Origin: Streptomyces lilacinus
Lineage (GTDB): Bacteria > Actinomycetota > Actinomycetes > Streptomycetales > Streptomycetaceae
Direction: 5' to 3'
Assembly: GCA_000715685.1 (NCBI GenBank)
Contig: KL569472.1
Span: 8,554-16,217, forward strand
DNA length: 7,664 nt
Under the pieces are notes generated by a model. It was not told where the DNA came from, ran no database searches, and saw only the letters and a list, made by a program, of their open reading frames with translations. This document shows, one piece after another, positions 1 through 7,664 of this stretch (the stretch's first letter is position 1; every line of letters begins with the position of its first letter). Made by a program: the position numbers and the translations under genes.

Positions 1-39
1 GGCTATTAGCCGCCGTTATTGCTTTTGTCCTGATTTATT

Positions 40-55
40 TGTGGTCCAGGCCACT
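40..55. promoter_or_regulatory. Possible DasR (dre-like) site upstream of the permease
   Basis: The 16-mer TGTGGTCCAGGCCACT matches the DasR consensus A(G/C)TGGTCTAGACCA(G/C)T at 13 of 16 positions and keeps the symmetric GTGG-N6-CCAC arms. It lies about 200 bp before the permease start. True DasR sites occur in this same window next to nagE2, so DasR should be present in this organism. No experimental link between DasR and this permease is known to me. The match could be chance in G+C-rich DNA. Confidence 0.25.
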
Positions 56-194
56 CCGGCCCCTCTCCCACCCCCACGATCTCCCGTTCACCCGTGATAC
101 ATCTTGCCGACCTGCCTCCGTGACGCCACCCATGTCACGGCGGGAGCGCTGAGCCGGCCGACCGTCGGCACTTCTGCAGGAACTCCATCCGGGG

Positions 195-227
195 GGATCG
201 GTACCCGATCCGGAGCAACCGGATCGG
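195..227 (+). promoter_or_regulatory. Overlapping inverted repeats (alternative hairpins) just before the permease RBS
   Basis: Two perfect inverted repeats share one arm. GGATCGG (195-201) pairs with CCGATCC (205-211) around a 3-nt loop. CCGATCCGG (205-213) also pairs with CCGGATCGG (219-227) around the loop AGCAA. The two pairings exclude each other because both use 205-211. The second hairpin ends 3 nt before the ribosome site GGAGAAAGG (231-239). This could be a repressor operator in DNA or a translational/attenuation switch in the leader RNA. The sequence alone does not decide which. Confidence 0.45.
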
Positions 228-248
228 TATGGAGAAAGGCGCACCACC

Positions 249-1697
249 ATGACCTCTGAGCAGGTCGCGGACCGCACCGCAGTGCGGGACGAAGCCGGAA
301 GCGGACAGGAAGCTTCCGAGGGTTACGAGCGGGGACTCGGCAACCGACAGATTCAGATGATCGCCATTGGTGGCGCCATCGGCACCGGACTCTTCCTCGG
401 TGCGGGCAAGGCCATATCGAAGGCCGGCCCCAGCCTGATCCTGGCCTATGCGATCGCGGGCCTGGTCATCTTCTTCATCATGCGCGCCCTCGGCGAGCTG
501 CTGATGTACCGCCCGGTGTCGGGCTCCTTCTCGGACTACGCCCGAGAGTTCCTCGGCCCCTTCTGGGGCTATGTGACCGGATGGACGTACTGGCTCTTCT
601 GGGTCGTCACGGGCATCACCGAGGTCACCGCCGCCGCCACCTATGTCCAGTACTGGAACAAGGGCATTCCACAATGGGCGTCGGCGCTGGTCTTCACCGT
701 CATTCTCTACTTCGTCAACCTGATCTCCGTGAAGCTCTTCGGCGAGCTGGAGTTCTGGTTCTCGATGGTCAAGGTCACCGCCATCATCGGCATGATCCTG
801 ATCGGCATCGGCGTCATCACCCTCGGCTTCTCCAAGGCCGGTGACACCGCCAGCTTCAGCCTCCTGTGGGACCACGACGGGTTCTTCCCCAAGGGCATCG
901 GCGGCACGCTGATGACCCTGCAGATCGTGATGTTCGCCTTCCTCGCCGTCGAGCTCGTCGGCGTCACGGCGGGCGAGGCCGCCGACCCCAAGAAGACCCT
1001 GCCCAAGGCCATCAACACCGTGCCGTGGCGCATCGCCGTCTTCTACGTGGGCGCGCTCATCATCATCCTGTCGGTCGTCCCGTGGACCGAGTTCATGCCC
1101 GGCGTCAGCCCCTTCGTGGCGGCCTTCGCCAAGATCGGCCTGCCGGCCGGTGCCGGAATCGTCAACTTCGTGGTCCTCACCGCGGCGCTGTCGTCCTGCA
1201 ACTCCGGCATGTACTCCACCGGCCGCATGCTGCGCGACCTGTCCCTCAACGGCCAGGGCCCGAAGTTCTTCGGTCAGCTGTCCAAGAAGGGCCTGCCGTT
1301 CCGCGGCACGACCTTCTCGGCCGCGCTGATGCTCGTCGGTGTGTGGATCAACTACCAGTGGCCGGGCGAGGCGTTCAACTACGTCGTCTCCTTCGCGACC
1401 ATCTCCGGCATGTGGGCCTGGATCATGATCCTGGTCGCCCAGCTGCGCTACCGCCGCAAGGCGGACCGCGGCGAGCTGCCGCAGTCCGAGCTCAAGGCCC
1501 CGGGCGCGCCCTGGACCAGCCTCTTCGCCCTGGGCTTCATCCTCATGGTGATCGTGCTCATGGGCATCGACAAGGACGCGCGGATCTCGCTGTACTGCGC
1601 CCCCGGCTGGGCGGCGATCATGTGGGTCTCCTACATCGTCCTGAAGAAGCGCAACCCGCAGTCGTTCGAGCGCAAGGACTACTCGCTCAGCAAGTGA
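249..1697 (+). CDS. APC-superfamily amino acid permease (AAT family)
   Basis: This 482-residue integral membrane protein most likely imports an amino acid by proton symport across the cytoplasmic membrane. A hydrophilic N-terminus of about 33 residues is followed by roughly twelve hydrophobic segments. The first carries the family signature IGGAIGTGLF (residues 40-49), the unwound substrate-binding part of TM1 in APC transporters. TM6 and the following loop read FLAVELVGVTAGEAADP (231-247), typical of the AAT group that includes CycA, AnsP, GabP and AroP. The length is normal for that group. The ATG is preceded by GGAGAAAGG (231-239) at suitable spacing. It stands alone between a leader with alternative hairpins and a strong terminator, so it is probably monocistronic. 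The substrate cannot be assigned from sequence by eye. No gene symbol is justified. Confidence 0.9.
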   Translation: MTSEQVADRTAVRDEAGSGQEASEGYERGLGNRQIQMIAIGGAIGTGLFLGAGKAISKAGPSLILAYAIAGLVIFFIMRALGELLMYRPVSGSFSDYAREFLGPFWGYVTGWTYWLFWVVTGITEVTAAATYVQYWNKGIPQWASALVFTVILYFVNLISVKLFGELEFWFSMVKVTAIIGMILIGIGVITLGFSKAGDTASFSLLWDHDGFFPKGIGGTLMTLQIVMFAFLAVELVGVTAGEAADPKKTLPKAINTVPWRIAVFYVGALIIILSVVPWTEFMPGVSPFVAAFAKIGLPAGAGIVNFVVLTAALSSCNSGMYSTGRMLRDLSLNGQGPKFFGQLSKKGLPFRGTTFSAALMLVGVWINYQWPGEAFNYVVSFATISGMWAWIMILVAQLRYRRKADRGELPQSELKAPGAPWTSLFALGFILMVIVLMGIDKDARISLYCAPGWAAIMWVSYIVLKKRNPQSFERKDYSLSK

Positions 1698-1720
1698 GTG
1701 TGTAGCCCGTATTAAGGCAG

Positions 1721-1752
1721 CAGAGGCCCCCGGTTTTCACCGGGGGCCTCTG
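1721..1752 (+). terminator. Intrinsic terminator after the permease
   Basis: A perfect 13-bp stem, CAGAGGCCCCCGG (1721-1733) with CCGGGGGCCTCTG (1740-1752), encloses the loop TTTTCA. The run TTT follows. It lies 24 nt after the permease stop. Its 3' edge almost touches the proposed -10 element of mec, so terminator and promoter are packed together. Confidence 0.85.
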
Positions 1753-1754
1753 TT

Positions 1755-1768
1755 TATGCTGGCGCCCA
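1755..1768 (+). promoter_or_regulatory. Putative -10 element for a leaderless mec transcript
   Basis: TATGCT (1755-1760) fits the TANNNT pattern of actinobacterial housekeeping promoters. It ends 7 nt before the A of the mec ATG at 1768, the distance expected between a -10 element and the transcription start. No Shine-Dalgarno sequence precedes that ATG. Leaderless mRNAs are common in Streptomyces, so transcription may begin at the start codon itself. No good -35 is visible; the region it would occupy is the terminator loop. Confidence 0.45.
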
Positions 1769-2190
1769 TGCTGACCATCACACGAGCCCTGCACGACCAG
1801 ATCGTCGCGCACGCCCGCGCCGACCACCCCGACGAGGCGTGCGGCGTGGTCGCCGGGCCCGCCGGCAGCGGCCGACCCGAGCGGTTCATCCCGATGCTCA
1901 ACGCCGCCAGGTCGCCCACGTTCTACGAGTTCGACTCCACCGACCTGCTCAAGCTCTACCGCGAGATGGACGACCGCGACGAGGAACCGGTCGTCATCTA
2001 TCACTCGCACACCGCCACCGAGGCCTACCCCTCGCGTACGGACATCTCCTACGCCAACGAGCCGGGCGCCCACTACGTGCTCGTCTCCACCGCCGACACC
2101 GACGACGCCGGCCCCTTCCAGTTCCGCTCCTTCCGCATCGTCGACGGACAGGTCACGGAGGAAGACGTCCAGGTCGTCCAGGCGTACTGA
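1768..2190 (+). CDS. mec: Mec, JAMM/Mov34 metallopeptidase acting on CysO-cysteine
   Basis: This 140-residue zinc hydrolase is predicted to cleave newly made cysteine from the C-terminus of the carrier CysO in the cytoplasm. The complete JAMM signature is present: catalytic Glu23 in DEACGVVAG, then zinc ligands His79 and His81 in HSH, Ser89 and Asp92 (spacing HxHx7SxxD). The length matches the M. tuberculosis Mec family. The adjacent cysO and cysM genes support the specific role over other JAMM proteins. An in-frame ATG lies 12 nt upstream at 1756, but it falls inside the proposed -10 element. Homologous proteins typically begin near MLTIT, so I use 1768. The protein may also trim the two extra residues after the CysO Gly-Gly, as QbsD does for QbsE; this is inference. 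Confidence 0.88.
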   Translation: MLTITRALHDQIVAHARADHPDEACGVVAGPAGSGRPERFIPMLNAARSPTFYEFDSTDLLKLYREMDDRDEEPVVIYHSHTATEAYPSRTDISYANEPGAHYVLVSTADTDDAGPFQFRSFRIVDGQVTEEDVQVVQAY

Positions 2191-2243
2191 GCACTGAGAC
2201 CGTCCGTTCCGCATGTCGGGACGAACGTGCGGCCGGCGCACGG

Positions 2244-2269
2244 GGAATCGATACGATGCGCCCACGGTT
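2244..2269 (+). promoter_or_regulatory. σR-type promoter driving cysO-cysM
   Basis: GGAAT (2244-2248), exactly 18 nt, then GTT (2267-2269) matches the consensus GGAAT-N18-GTT of the Streptomyces disulfide-stress sigma factor SigR. Transcription would begin near 2275 and give a leader of about 80 nt before cysO. From memory, cysM and its neighbours have been reported as SigR targets in S. coelicolor, which fits a need for cysteine and mycothiol under thiol stress. mec lies upstream of this promoter and would not be induced from it. Confidence 0.7.
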
Positions 2270-2353
2270 GTCCCGGAAGAACGCAGCAGTCACGCAGCAC
2301 CCGCACAGGCGTCCGCAGGAACCTCCCCCGCACTCCGACAGGAGCACACACCG

Positions 2354-2635
2354 ATGGCCATCGAGGTCCGCATCCCCACCATCCTCCGCACCTACACCGG
2401 CGGCCAGAAGGCCGTCGAGGGCAGCGGCTCGACGATCGACGAGCTCTTCAAGGACCTCGAGGCCCGCCACCCCGGCATTCGCGAGCGGCTGGTCGACGAG
2501 ACCGGTGAGCTGCGCCGCTTCGTCAACGTCTACCTCAACGACGAGGACGTCCGCTTCCTCGGCGGCATCGCCACCGAGCTCGGCGACGGCGACAGCGTCA
2601 CCATCCTCCCGGCCGTGGCCGGCGGCGCGGGCTGA
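2354..2635 (+). CDS. cysO: CysO, MoaD/ThiS-like sulfur carrier protein
   Basis: This 93-residue β-grasp (ubiquitin-like) protein carries sulfur as a C-terminal thiocarboxylate for cysteine synthesis by CysM. It keeps the CysO-type N-terminus (VRIPTILRTYTGGQK), the core FVNVYLNDEDVRFLGG (residues 56-71) and the tail DSVTILPAVAGG (80-91). Unusually, two residues (Ala-Gly, 92-93) follow the Gly90-Gly91 pair. M. tuberculosis CysO, as I recall it, ends at Gly-Gly, so this form may need trimming before activation. The start at 2354 is chosen because AGGAG (2340-2344) sits 9 nt upstream and the protein then aligns with known CysO. An in-frame upstream ATG would add 47 low-quality residues. Transcription probably comes from the σR promoter about 80-110 nt upstream. 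cysM starts 18 nt after the stop. Confidence 0.9.
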   Translation: MAIEVRIPTILRTYTGGQKAVEGSGSTIDELFKDLEARHPGIRERLVDETGELRRFVNVYLNDEDVRFLGGIATELGDGDSVTILPAVAGGAG

Positions 2636-3604
<969 letters not shown>

Positions 3605-3723
3605 GCCCCGGGCGCGCACCCACAGCCGATCCGCTCCGGTCCGTAAAAAACAGAACTGTGCACGGGTGAACTTGCTACTACCGATGTTGGGAAGCTGCTG
3701 ACATCATCACGTGGGAGACGCAC

Positions 3724-3843
3724 ATGAACTGTCCCGCATGTGGATCTTCGGACATGAGGCAACTCAACAATGGAAACTGGCAGTGCGGAAGCTGCGGCGC
3801 AGTCACGGCTGGACAAGGCCGCGTGGGATGCGCTCGCCCCTGA
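3724..3843 (+). CDS. Small zinc-ribbon protein (39 residues), unknown function
   Basis: This short frame encodes a compact zinc ribbon: Cys3-x2-Cys6 (CPACGS) and Cys21-x2-Cys24 (CGSCG), with Trp19 just before the second pair. This arrangement is seen in many small nucleic-acid- or protein-binding modules. A strong ribosome site, GGGAG (3713-3717), lies 6 nt before the ATG. The upstream 60 bp are unusually A+T-rich for this DNA and may hold its promoter. Codon use is less G/C-biased at third positions than in neighbouring genes. The last part of the frame overlaps the next ORF in another register. It could therefore be an independent peptide, or the N-terminal half of one zinc-ribbon protein split by a frameshift. 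Confidence 0.55.
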   Translation: MNCPACGSSDMRQLNNGNWQCGSCGAVTAGQGRVGCARP

Positions 3844-3976
3844 GACCCGTGAGCGACTGGCGGCGTTCATCACGCCCGAGGTGTTCACGGTGACGGCCGG
3901 CAGCAAGGAGTCGGCCGAGCGCTTCCAGCGCTTCATGGACACGCTGGACCGCGCCGAGCGACACCGGCCGCTGTAG
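3770..3976 (+). CDS. Hypothetical protein, 68 residues
   Basis: I do not recognise this protein. It is soluble, probably helical and charged, with the segments LDKAAWDALAPETRERLAAF and SAERFQRFMDTLDRAERHRPL. From about 3830 onward, third positions are almost all G or C, as expected for real Streptomyces coding sequence. The earlier part shares DNA with the zinc-ribbon frame. The only possible ATG is at 3770, with GAGG (3756-3759) 10 nt upstream and an in-frame stop at 3755. It ends 27 nt before a strong terminator. It may be translated separately by coupling to the upstream frame, or be the C-terminal half of a longer zinc-ribbon protein reached by a +1 shift or broken by a sequencing indel. 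Confidence 0.5.
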   Translation: METGSAEAAAQSRLDKAAWDALAPETRERLAAFITPEVFTVTAGSKESAERFQRFMDTLDRAERHRPL

Positions 3977-4003
3977 CCCGCCCGCCACCACCCCTACGTC
4001 CCG

Positions 4004-4045
4004 CAGGGCCCCGATCGCGCCGACGGCAGCGCGATCGGGGCCCTG
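4004..4045 (+). terminator. Strong intrinsic terminator
   Basis: A perfect 17-bp stem, CAGGGCCCCGATCGCGC (4004-4020) with GCGCGATCGGGGCCCTG (4029-4045), has an 8-nt loop. It closes the transcription unit that holds the small ORFs. There is no U-run after it, as is usual for Streptomyces hairpin terminators. It also separates this unit from the hydrolase gene downstream. Confidence 0.8.
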
Positions 4046-4181
4046 GCGCTGCCCGGCCACGTCCGTCCTGGTGATTCCGCCCACACGCCCCTCTTCCGGA
4101 GGTATCACCGCCCGCTTCTCGCCTTACCCTCGACTGCACCGCATGGCCCCCCGTCACCAGCCCACGGAGGTTCAGGCCCGC

Positions 4182-4934
4182 ATGAAGCTCACCGTCGTCG
4201 GATGCTCGGGCTCGTTCCCGTCCACGGAATCGGCCTGCTCGAGCTATCTGGTGGAGGCCGACGGCTATCGGATCCTCCTCGACATGGGCAATGGCGCCCT
4301 CGGCGAGCTGCAACGCCACATCGGTCTCTACGACCTCGACGCCGTGCTCCTGTCGCATCTGCACCCCGACCACTGCATCGACATGTGCGGCTACTTCGTG
4401 GCCCGCTACTACCGCCACGAGGGCGGCCGGGCCGACGCCATCCCCGTCCACGGCCCCGAGGGCACCGAGAAGCGGCTGCTGACCGCGTACGGCGACGTGC
4501 CCGACGAGTCGTCCATGAGCGAGGTCTTCGACTTCCGCACGCTCACCCCCGGCACGTTCGCGCTCGGCCCGCTGACCATTCGTACGGCCCGGGTGAGCCA
4601 CCCGGTCGAGGCCTTCGCCTTCCGCGTCGAGCACGACGGCGCGGCGCTGGTGTACTCCGGCGACACCGGCCCCTGCGAGGCGCTGCACGAGCTGTCCCGG
4701 GGCGCGGACCTGCTGCTGTGCGAGGCGTCCTTCACGCACGGCAAGGAGGACATCCCCGACCTCCACCTCAACGGCCTGGAGGCGGGCGAGGTGGCCGCCC
4801 GCGCGGGCGTCGGGCGCCTGGTCCTCACCCACATCCCGCCGTGGACGGACCCGCTGACCAACCTCCGCGACGCGCGGTCCGTCTACGACGGTCCGGCGGA
4901 ACTCGCCCACGCGGGGGCGGTTTACGAGCTGTAG
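4182..4934 (+). CDS. MBL-fold metallo-hydrolase, RNase Z-like
   Basis: This 250-residue protein has the metallo-β-lactamase fold. The metal site is complete: HxHxDH at His59-Leu-His61-Pro-Asp63-His64 (SHLHPDH), His140 in VSHPVEAF, Asp161 in YSGDTGP and His217 in LTHIPPW. His195 in DLHLNG is a further candidate, at the place where RNase Z enzymes have their conserved HST-like motif. It belongs to the short RNase Z-like group but shows no obvious tRNA-binding exosite insertion, so tRNA 3' processing should not be assumed. The start at 4182 is supported by GGAGG (4166-4170) 11 nt upstream. An in-frame ATG at 4143 lacks a ribosome site. TACCCT (4125-4130) is a weak possible -10. The gene is convergent with nagE2 and shares a terminator with it. 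Function is otherwise unknown. Confidence 0.85.
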   Translation: MKLTVVGCSGSFPSTESACSSYLVEADGYRILLDMGNGALGELQRHIGLYDLDAVLLSHLHPDHCIDMCGYFVARYYRHEGGRADAIPVHGPEGTEKRLLTAYGDVPDESSMSEVFDFRTLTPGTFALGPLTIRTARVSHPVEAFAFRVEHDGAALVYSGDTGPCEALHELSRGADLLLCEASFTHGKEDIPDLHLNGLEAGEVAARAGVGRLVLTHIPPWTDPLTNLRDARSVYDGPAELAHAGAVYEL

Positions 4935-4944
4935 CTCGCCAAAA

Positions 4945-4987
4945 GGTGAAGGCCCCCGGAACCGTGGTGGTTCCGGGGGCCTTCACC
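4945..4987. terminator. Bidirectional terminator between the hydrolase gene and nagE2
   Basis: A perfect 19-bp stem, GGTGAAGGCCCCCGGAACC (4945-4963) with its complement at 4969-4987, encloses a 5-nt loop. It lies between convergent genes, 10 nt after the hydrolase stop and 20 nt after the nagE2 stop on the other strand. AAAA at 4941-4944 reads as TTTT on the - strand just after the hairpin, so it has canonical form for nagE2 transcripts. Confidence 0.9.
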
Positions 4988-5007
4988 GTTCGTGGCCCGT
5001 CAGGGCG

Positions 5008-6296
<1,289 letters not shown>

Positions 6297-6346
6297 CGGA
6301 TTCCTCCAGGTGAGGCGGGCGCTCGGGGGAAGGGGGACGGCCCGCA

Positions 6347-6378
6347 TTTGGTCTACACCACTAGTGGTTTAGACCTGT
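6347..6378. promoter_or_regulatory. Tandem DasR (dre) operators upstream of nagE2
   Basis: Two 16-bp DasR-like sites abut: TTTGGTCTACACCACT (6347-6362) and AGTGGTTTAGACCTGT (6363-6378). Together, 6350-6375 forms a 26-bp palindrome with one mismatched pair, centred on ACTAGT. DasR is the GntR-family repressor of GlcNAc uptake genes in Streptomyces and is released by glucosamine-6-phosphate. The sites lie 51-82 bp before the nagE2 start codon. A possible -10, TACAAC on the - strand (6382-6377), overlaps the distal site, which would suit repression by blocking RNA polymerase. Confidence 0.8.
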
Positions 6379-6418
6379 TGTAGCACGTGACTCGGGCATA
6401 AAGGAATCCGTCGTTCCA

Positions 6419-6434
6419 AGTGGTGTGGACCACA
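6419..6434. promoter_or_regulatory. Third DasR (dre) site in the nagE1-nagE2 gap
   Basis: AGTGGTGTGGACCACA has the symmetric GTGGT/ACCAC arms of the dre consensus and is closer to the known form AGTGGTGTAGACC. It lies 41 bp from the tandem operator, just downstream of the nagE1 terminator. It probably adds to DasR control of nagE2, possibly by looping; the looping is inference. Confidence 0.7.
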
Positions 6435-6440
6435 AGCATA

Positions 6441-6481
6441 AGGGTGGTGTGAGCGCCGTCGGCGCTGTGTCACACCACCCT
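6441..6481 (-). terminator. Terminator after nagE1
   Basis: AGGGTGGTGTGA (6441-6452) pairs perfectly with TCACACCACCCT (6470-6481). An inner GCGCC/GGCGC stem with a GTC loop sits within it, with TGTG bulged on one side. It begins about 20 nt past the nagE1 stop codon on the - strand. It indicates that nagE2 is transcribed mainly from its own promoter rather than by read-through from nagE1. There is no U-run. Confidence 0.65.
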
Positions 6482-6501
6482 CACAAGCCGTGTGCGACGG
6501 C

Positions 6502-7664
6502 CTATTTGACGTTCTCCTCCTCGATCGCCTCCGCCACTTCCTCCGGCTCCCGGCCCGGCGTCGGCAGGTCGAAGAAGGTGATCGCGAAGCGGAAGACCAC
6601 GTAATAGAGGACGGCGAAGGCCAGGCCGATCGGAATGATCAGCCACGGCTTGGTCGCCAGCCCCCAGTTGATGACGTAGTCGATCAGCCCCGCCGAGAAG
6701 CTGAAGCCGTCGTGCACCCCCAGTCCCCACGTGACCGCCATCGACACACCGGTCAGCACCGCGTGCACCACGTACAGCGCGGGCGCGATGAAGAGGAAGG
6801 AGTACTCGATCGGCTCCGTGATGCCCGTGACCAGCGACGTCAGGCCCACCGACAGCATCATGCCGCTCACGGTCTTGCGGTGCTCCGGCCGCGCGCAGTG
6901 CGCGATCGCCAGCGCGGCCGCCGGCAGCGCGAACATCATGATGGGGAAGAAGCCGGAGGTGAACTGGCCGGCGTGGGGGTCGCCCGCGAGGAAGCGGTTG
7001 ATGTCGCCGTGCACCACCGTGCCGTCCGGCTTGGTGTACGAACCGAACTGGAACCAGACGAAGACGTTCAGGAACTGGTGCAGGCCGATCACCAGCAGGG
7101 CACGGTTCGCCACGCCGAAGATCCCAGCACCCCAGGAGCCCAGGTCCGACAGCCACTCGCTGAAGCTCGTCAACCCCCGGCCCACCGGCGGCCAGATCCA
7201 CAGGCACAGCGCCGCGAAGACGATCGCCACGAACGCCATGATGATCGGCACCAGCCGACGGCCGTTGAAGAAGCCCAGCCAGTCCACCAGCCGCACCCGG
7301 TGGAAGCGCTGCCAGAACCACGCCGCGAGCAGGCCCATCACGATGCCGCCGAACACCCCCGGGTTCTGGTACGAGGTCGCGGCCGGCGCCCCGCCCGGGC
7401 CGACGCAGACCCCGGCCAGCAGCCCCAGCGCCGTCTGCCTGGACCCCGCCGGACACGGCTCCGGGAACTGGTGCAGCACCGCGTAGTAGACGAGGAAGCC
7501 CGCCACCGCCGCCAGGGCCGTCGAGCCGTCCGACTTCTTCGCCATGCCGATCGCCACACCGACGGCGAACAGCAGCGGCAGCCCCAGCGAGGAGTCCAGC
7601 AGCGCCCCGCCCGCGCCGGCCATCACCTTGGCCACGTCCGTCCAGCCCAGGCCGTCCTTGCCGA
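6502..7664 (-). CDS. nagE1: NagE1, GlcNAc-family PTS permease EIIC (5' end beyond window)
   Basis: This is a second EIIC permease of the glucose/GlcNAc PTS family, closely similar to NagE2 through the membrane core. Shared features are LLFAVGVAIGMAKKSDGSTA, DWLGFFNGRRLVPI, GIFGVANRALLVIG, FFPIMMFALPAA and the signature GITEPIEY. The end PTPGREPEEVAEAIEEENVK is richer in acid than in NagE2. About 387 residues are visible. By comparison with NagE2, roughly 50-80 N-terminal residues lie beyond the right edge; the frame stays open to the last base, so no start can be given. In S. coelicolor, as I recall, NagE2 is the main GlcNAc transporter and NagE1 is a less active paralogue next to the EIIB gene nagF. 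The gene names rest on that gene order and on similarity, not on a search. Confidence 0.82.
   Translation of the reverse strand, partial: GKDGLGWTDVAKVMAGAGGALLDSSLGLPLLFAVGVAIGMAKKSDGSTALAAVAGFLVYYAVLHQFPEPCPAGSRQTALGLLAGVCVGPGGAPAATSYQNPGVFGGIVMGLLAAWFWQRFHRVRLVDWLGFFNGRRLVPIIMAFVAIVFAALCLWIWPPVGRGLTSFSEWLSDLGSWGAGIFGVANRALLVIGLHQFLNVFVWFQFGSYTKPDGTVVHGDINRFLAGDPHAGQFTSGFFPIMMFALPAAALAIAHCARPEHRKTVSGMMLSVGLTSLVTGITEPIEYSFLFIAPALYVVHAVLTGVSMAVTWGLGVHDGFSFSAGLIDYVINWGLATKPWLIIPIGLAFAVLYYVVFRFAITFFDLPTPGREPEEVAEAIEEENVK

Noticed and set aside
118..140. Hairpin CCGTGAC/GTCACGG in the permease upstream region
   Set aside because: The stem is only 7 bp with a 9-nt loop, and no promoter or ribosome site gives it context. 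Such repeats are frequent in this G+C-rich DNA.
3605..3660. Terminator expected after cysM
   Set aside because: I searched the gap by eye and found no convincing stem-loop. The A-run near 3645 is not preceded by a hairpin, so read-through into the small ORFs is possible.
3933..4910. 325-codon open frame on the - strand opposite the MBL-fold hydrolase
   Set aside because: The + strand frame has a complete metal-binding motif set and a ribosome site. The antisense product has no recognisable motif.

Overview
The window looks like a stretch of ordinary Streptomyces chromosome. It has very high G+C, strongly G/C-biased third codon positions, GGAGG-type ribosome sites, a σR-type promoter and DasR-type (dre) operators. 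From memory, the gene order matches the region around SCO2905-SCO2915 of S. coelicolor, seen here in the opposite orientation. No database search was possible.

Left to right: (1) an APC-superfamily amino acid permease (249-1697, +) with a structured leader and a strong terminator. (2) A cysteine-biosynthesis cluster on +: the JAMM protease Mec (1768-2190), the ubiquitin-like sulfur carrier CysO (2354-2635) and the O-phosphoserine sulfhydrylase CysM (2654-3604). CysM makes cysteine on the CysO C-terminus and Mec releases it. A consensus-like σR promoter lies between mec and cysO, and mec appears to have its own leaderless promoter right after the permease terminator. (3) Two small overlapping reading frames (3724-3976, +), a 39-residue zinc ribbon and a 68-residue unknown protein, ended by a 17-bp-stem terminator. 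(4) A metallo-β-lactamase-fold hydrolase related to RNase Z (4182-4934, +). (5) A shared bidirectional terminator, then two N-acetylglucosamine PTS EIIC permeases on the - strand: nagE2 (6296-5008) and the 3' part of nagE1 (cut by the right edge). nagE2 has a tandem DasR operator and a third dre site upstream. nagE1 has its own terminator.

The most important anomaly is technical. Inside nagE2, at 5732-5747, sits 16 nt of the Tn5/Nextera mosaic end. It replaces about 33 nt of the gene with 20 nt and breaks the frame. This is almost certainly a library-adapter or assembly artefact, so nagE2 is probably intact in the organism and proteins called from this spot are chimeric.

I see no convincing previously undescribed system. 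The biological points most worth a second look are the two residues following the Gly-Gly of CysO, the zinc-ribbon/68-residue ORF overlap, the mutually exclusive hairpins before the permease, and the promoter layout of the cysteine cluster.
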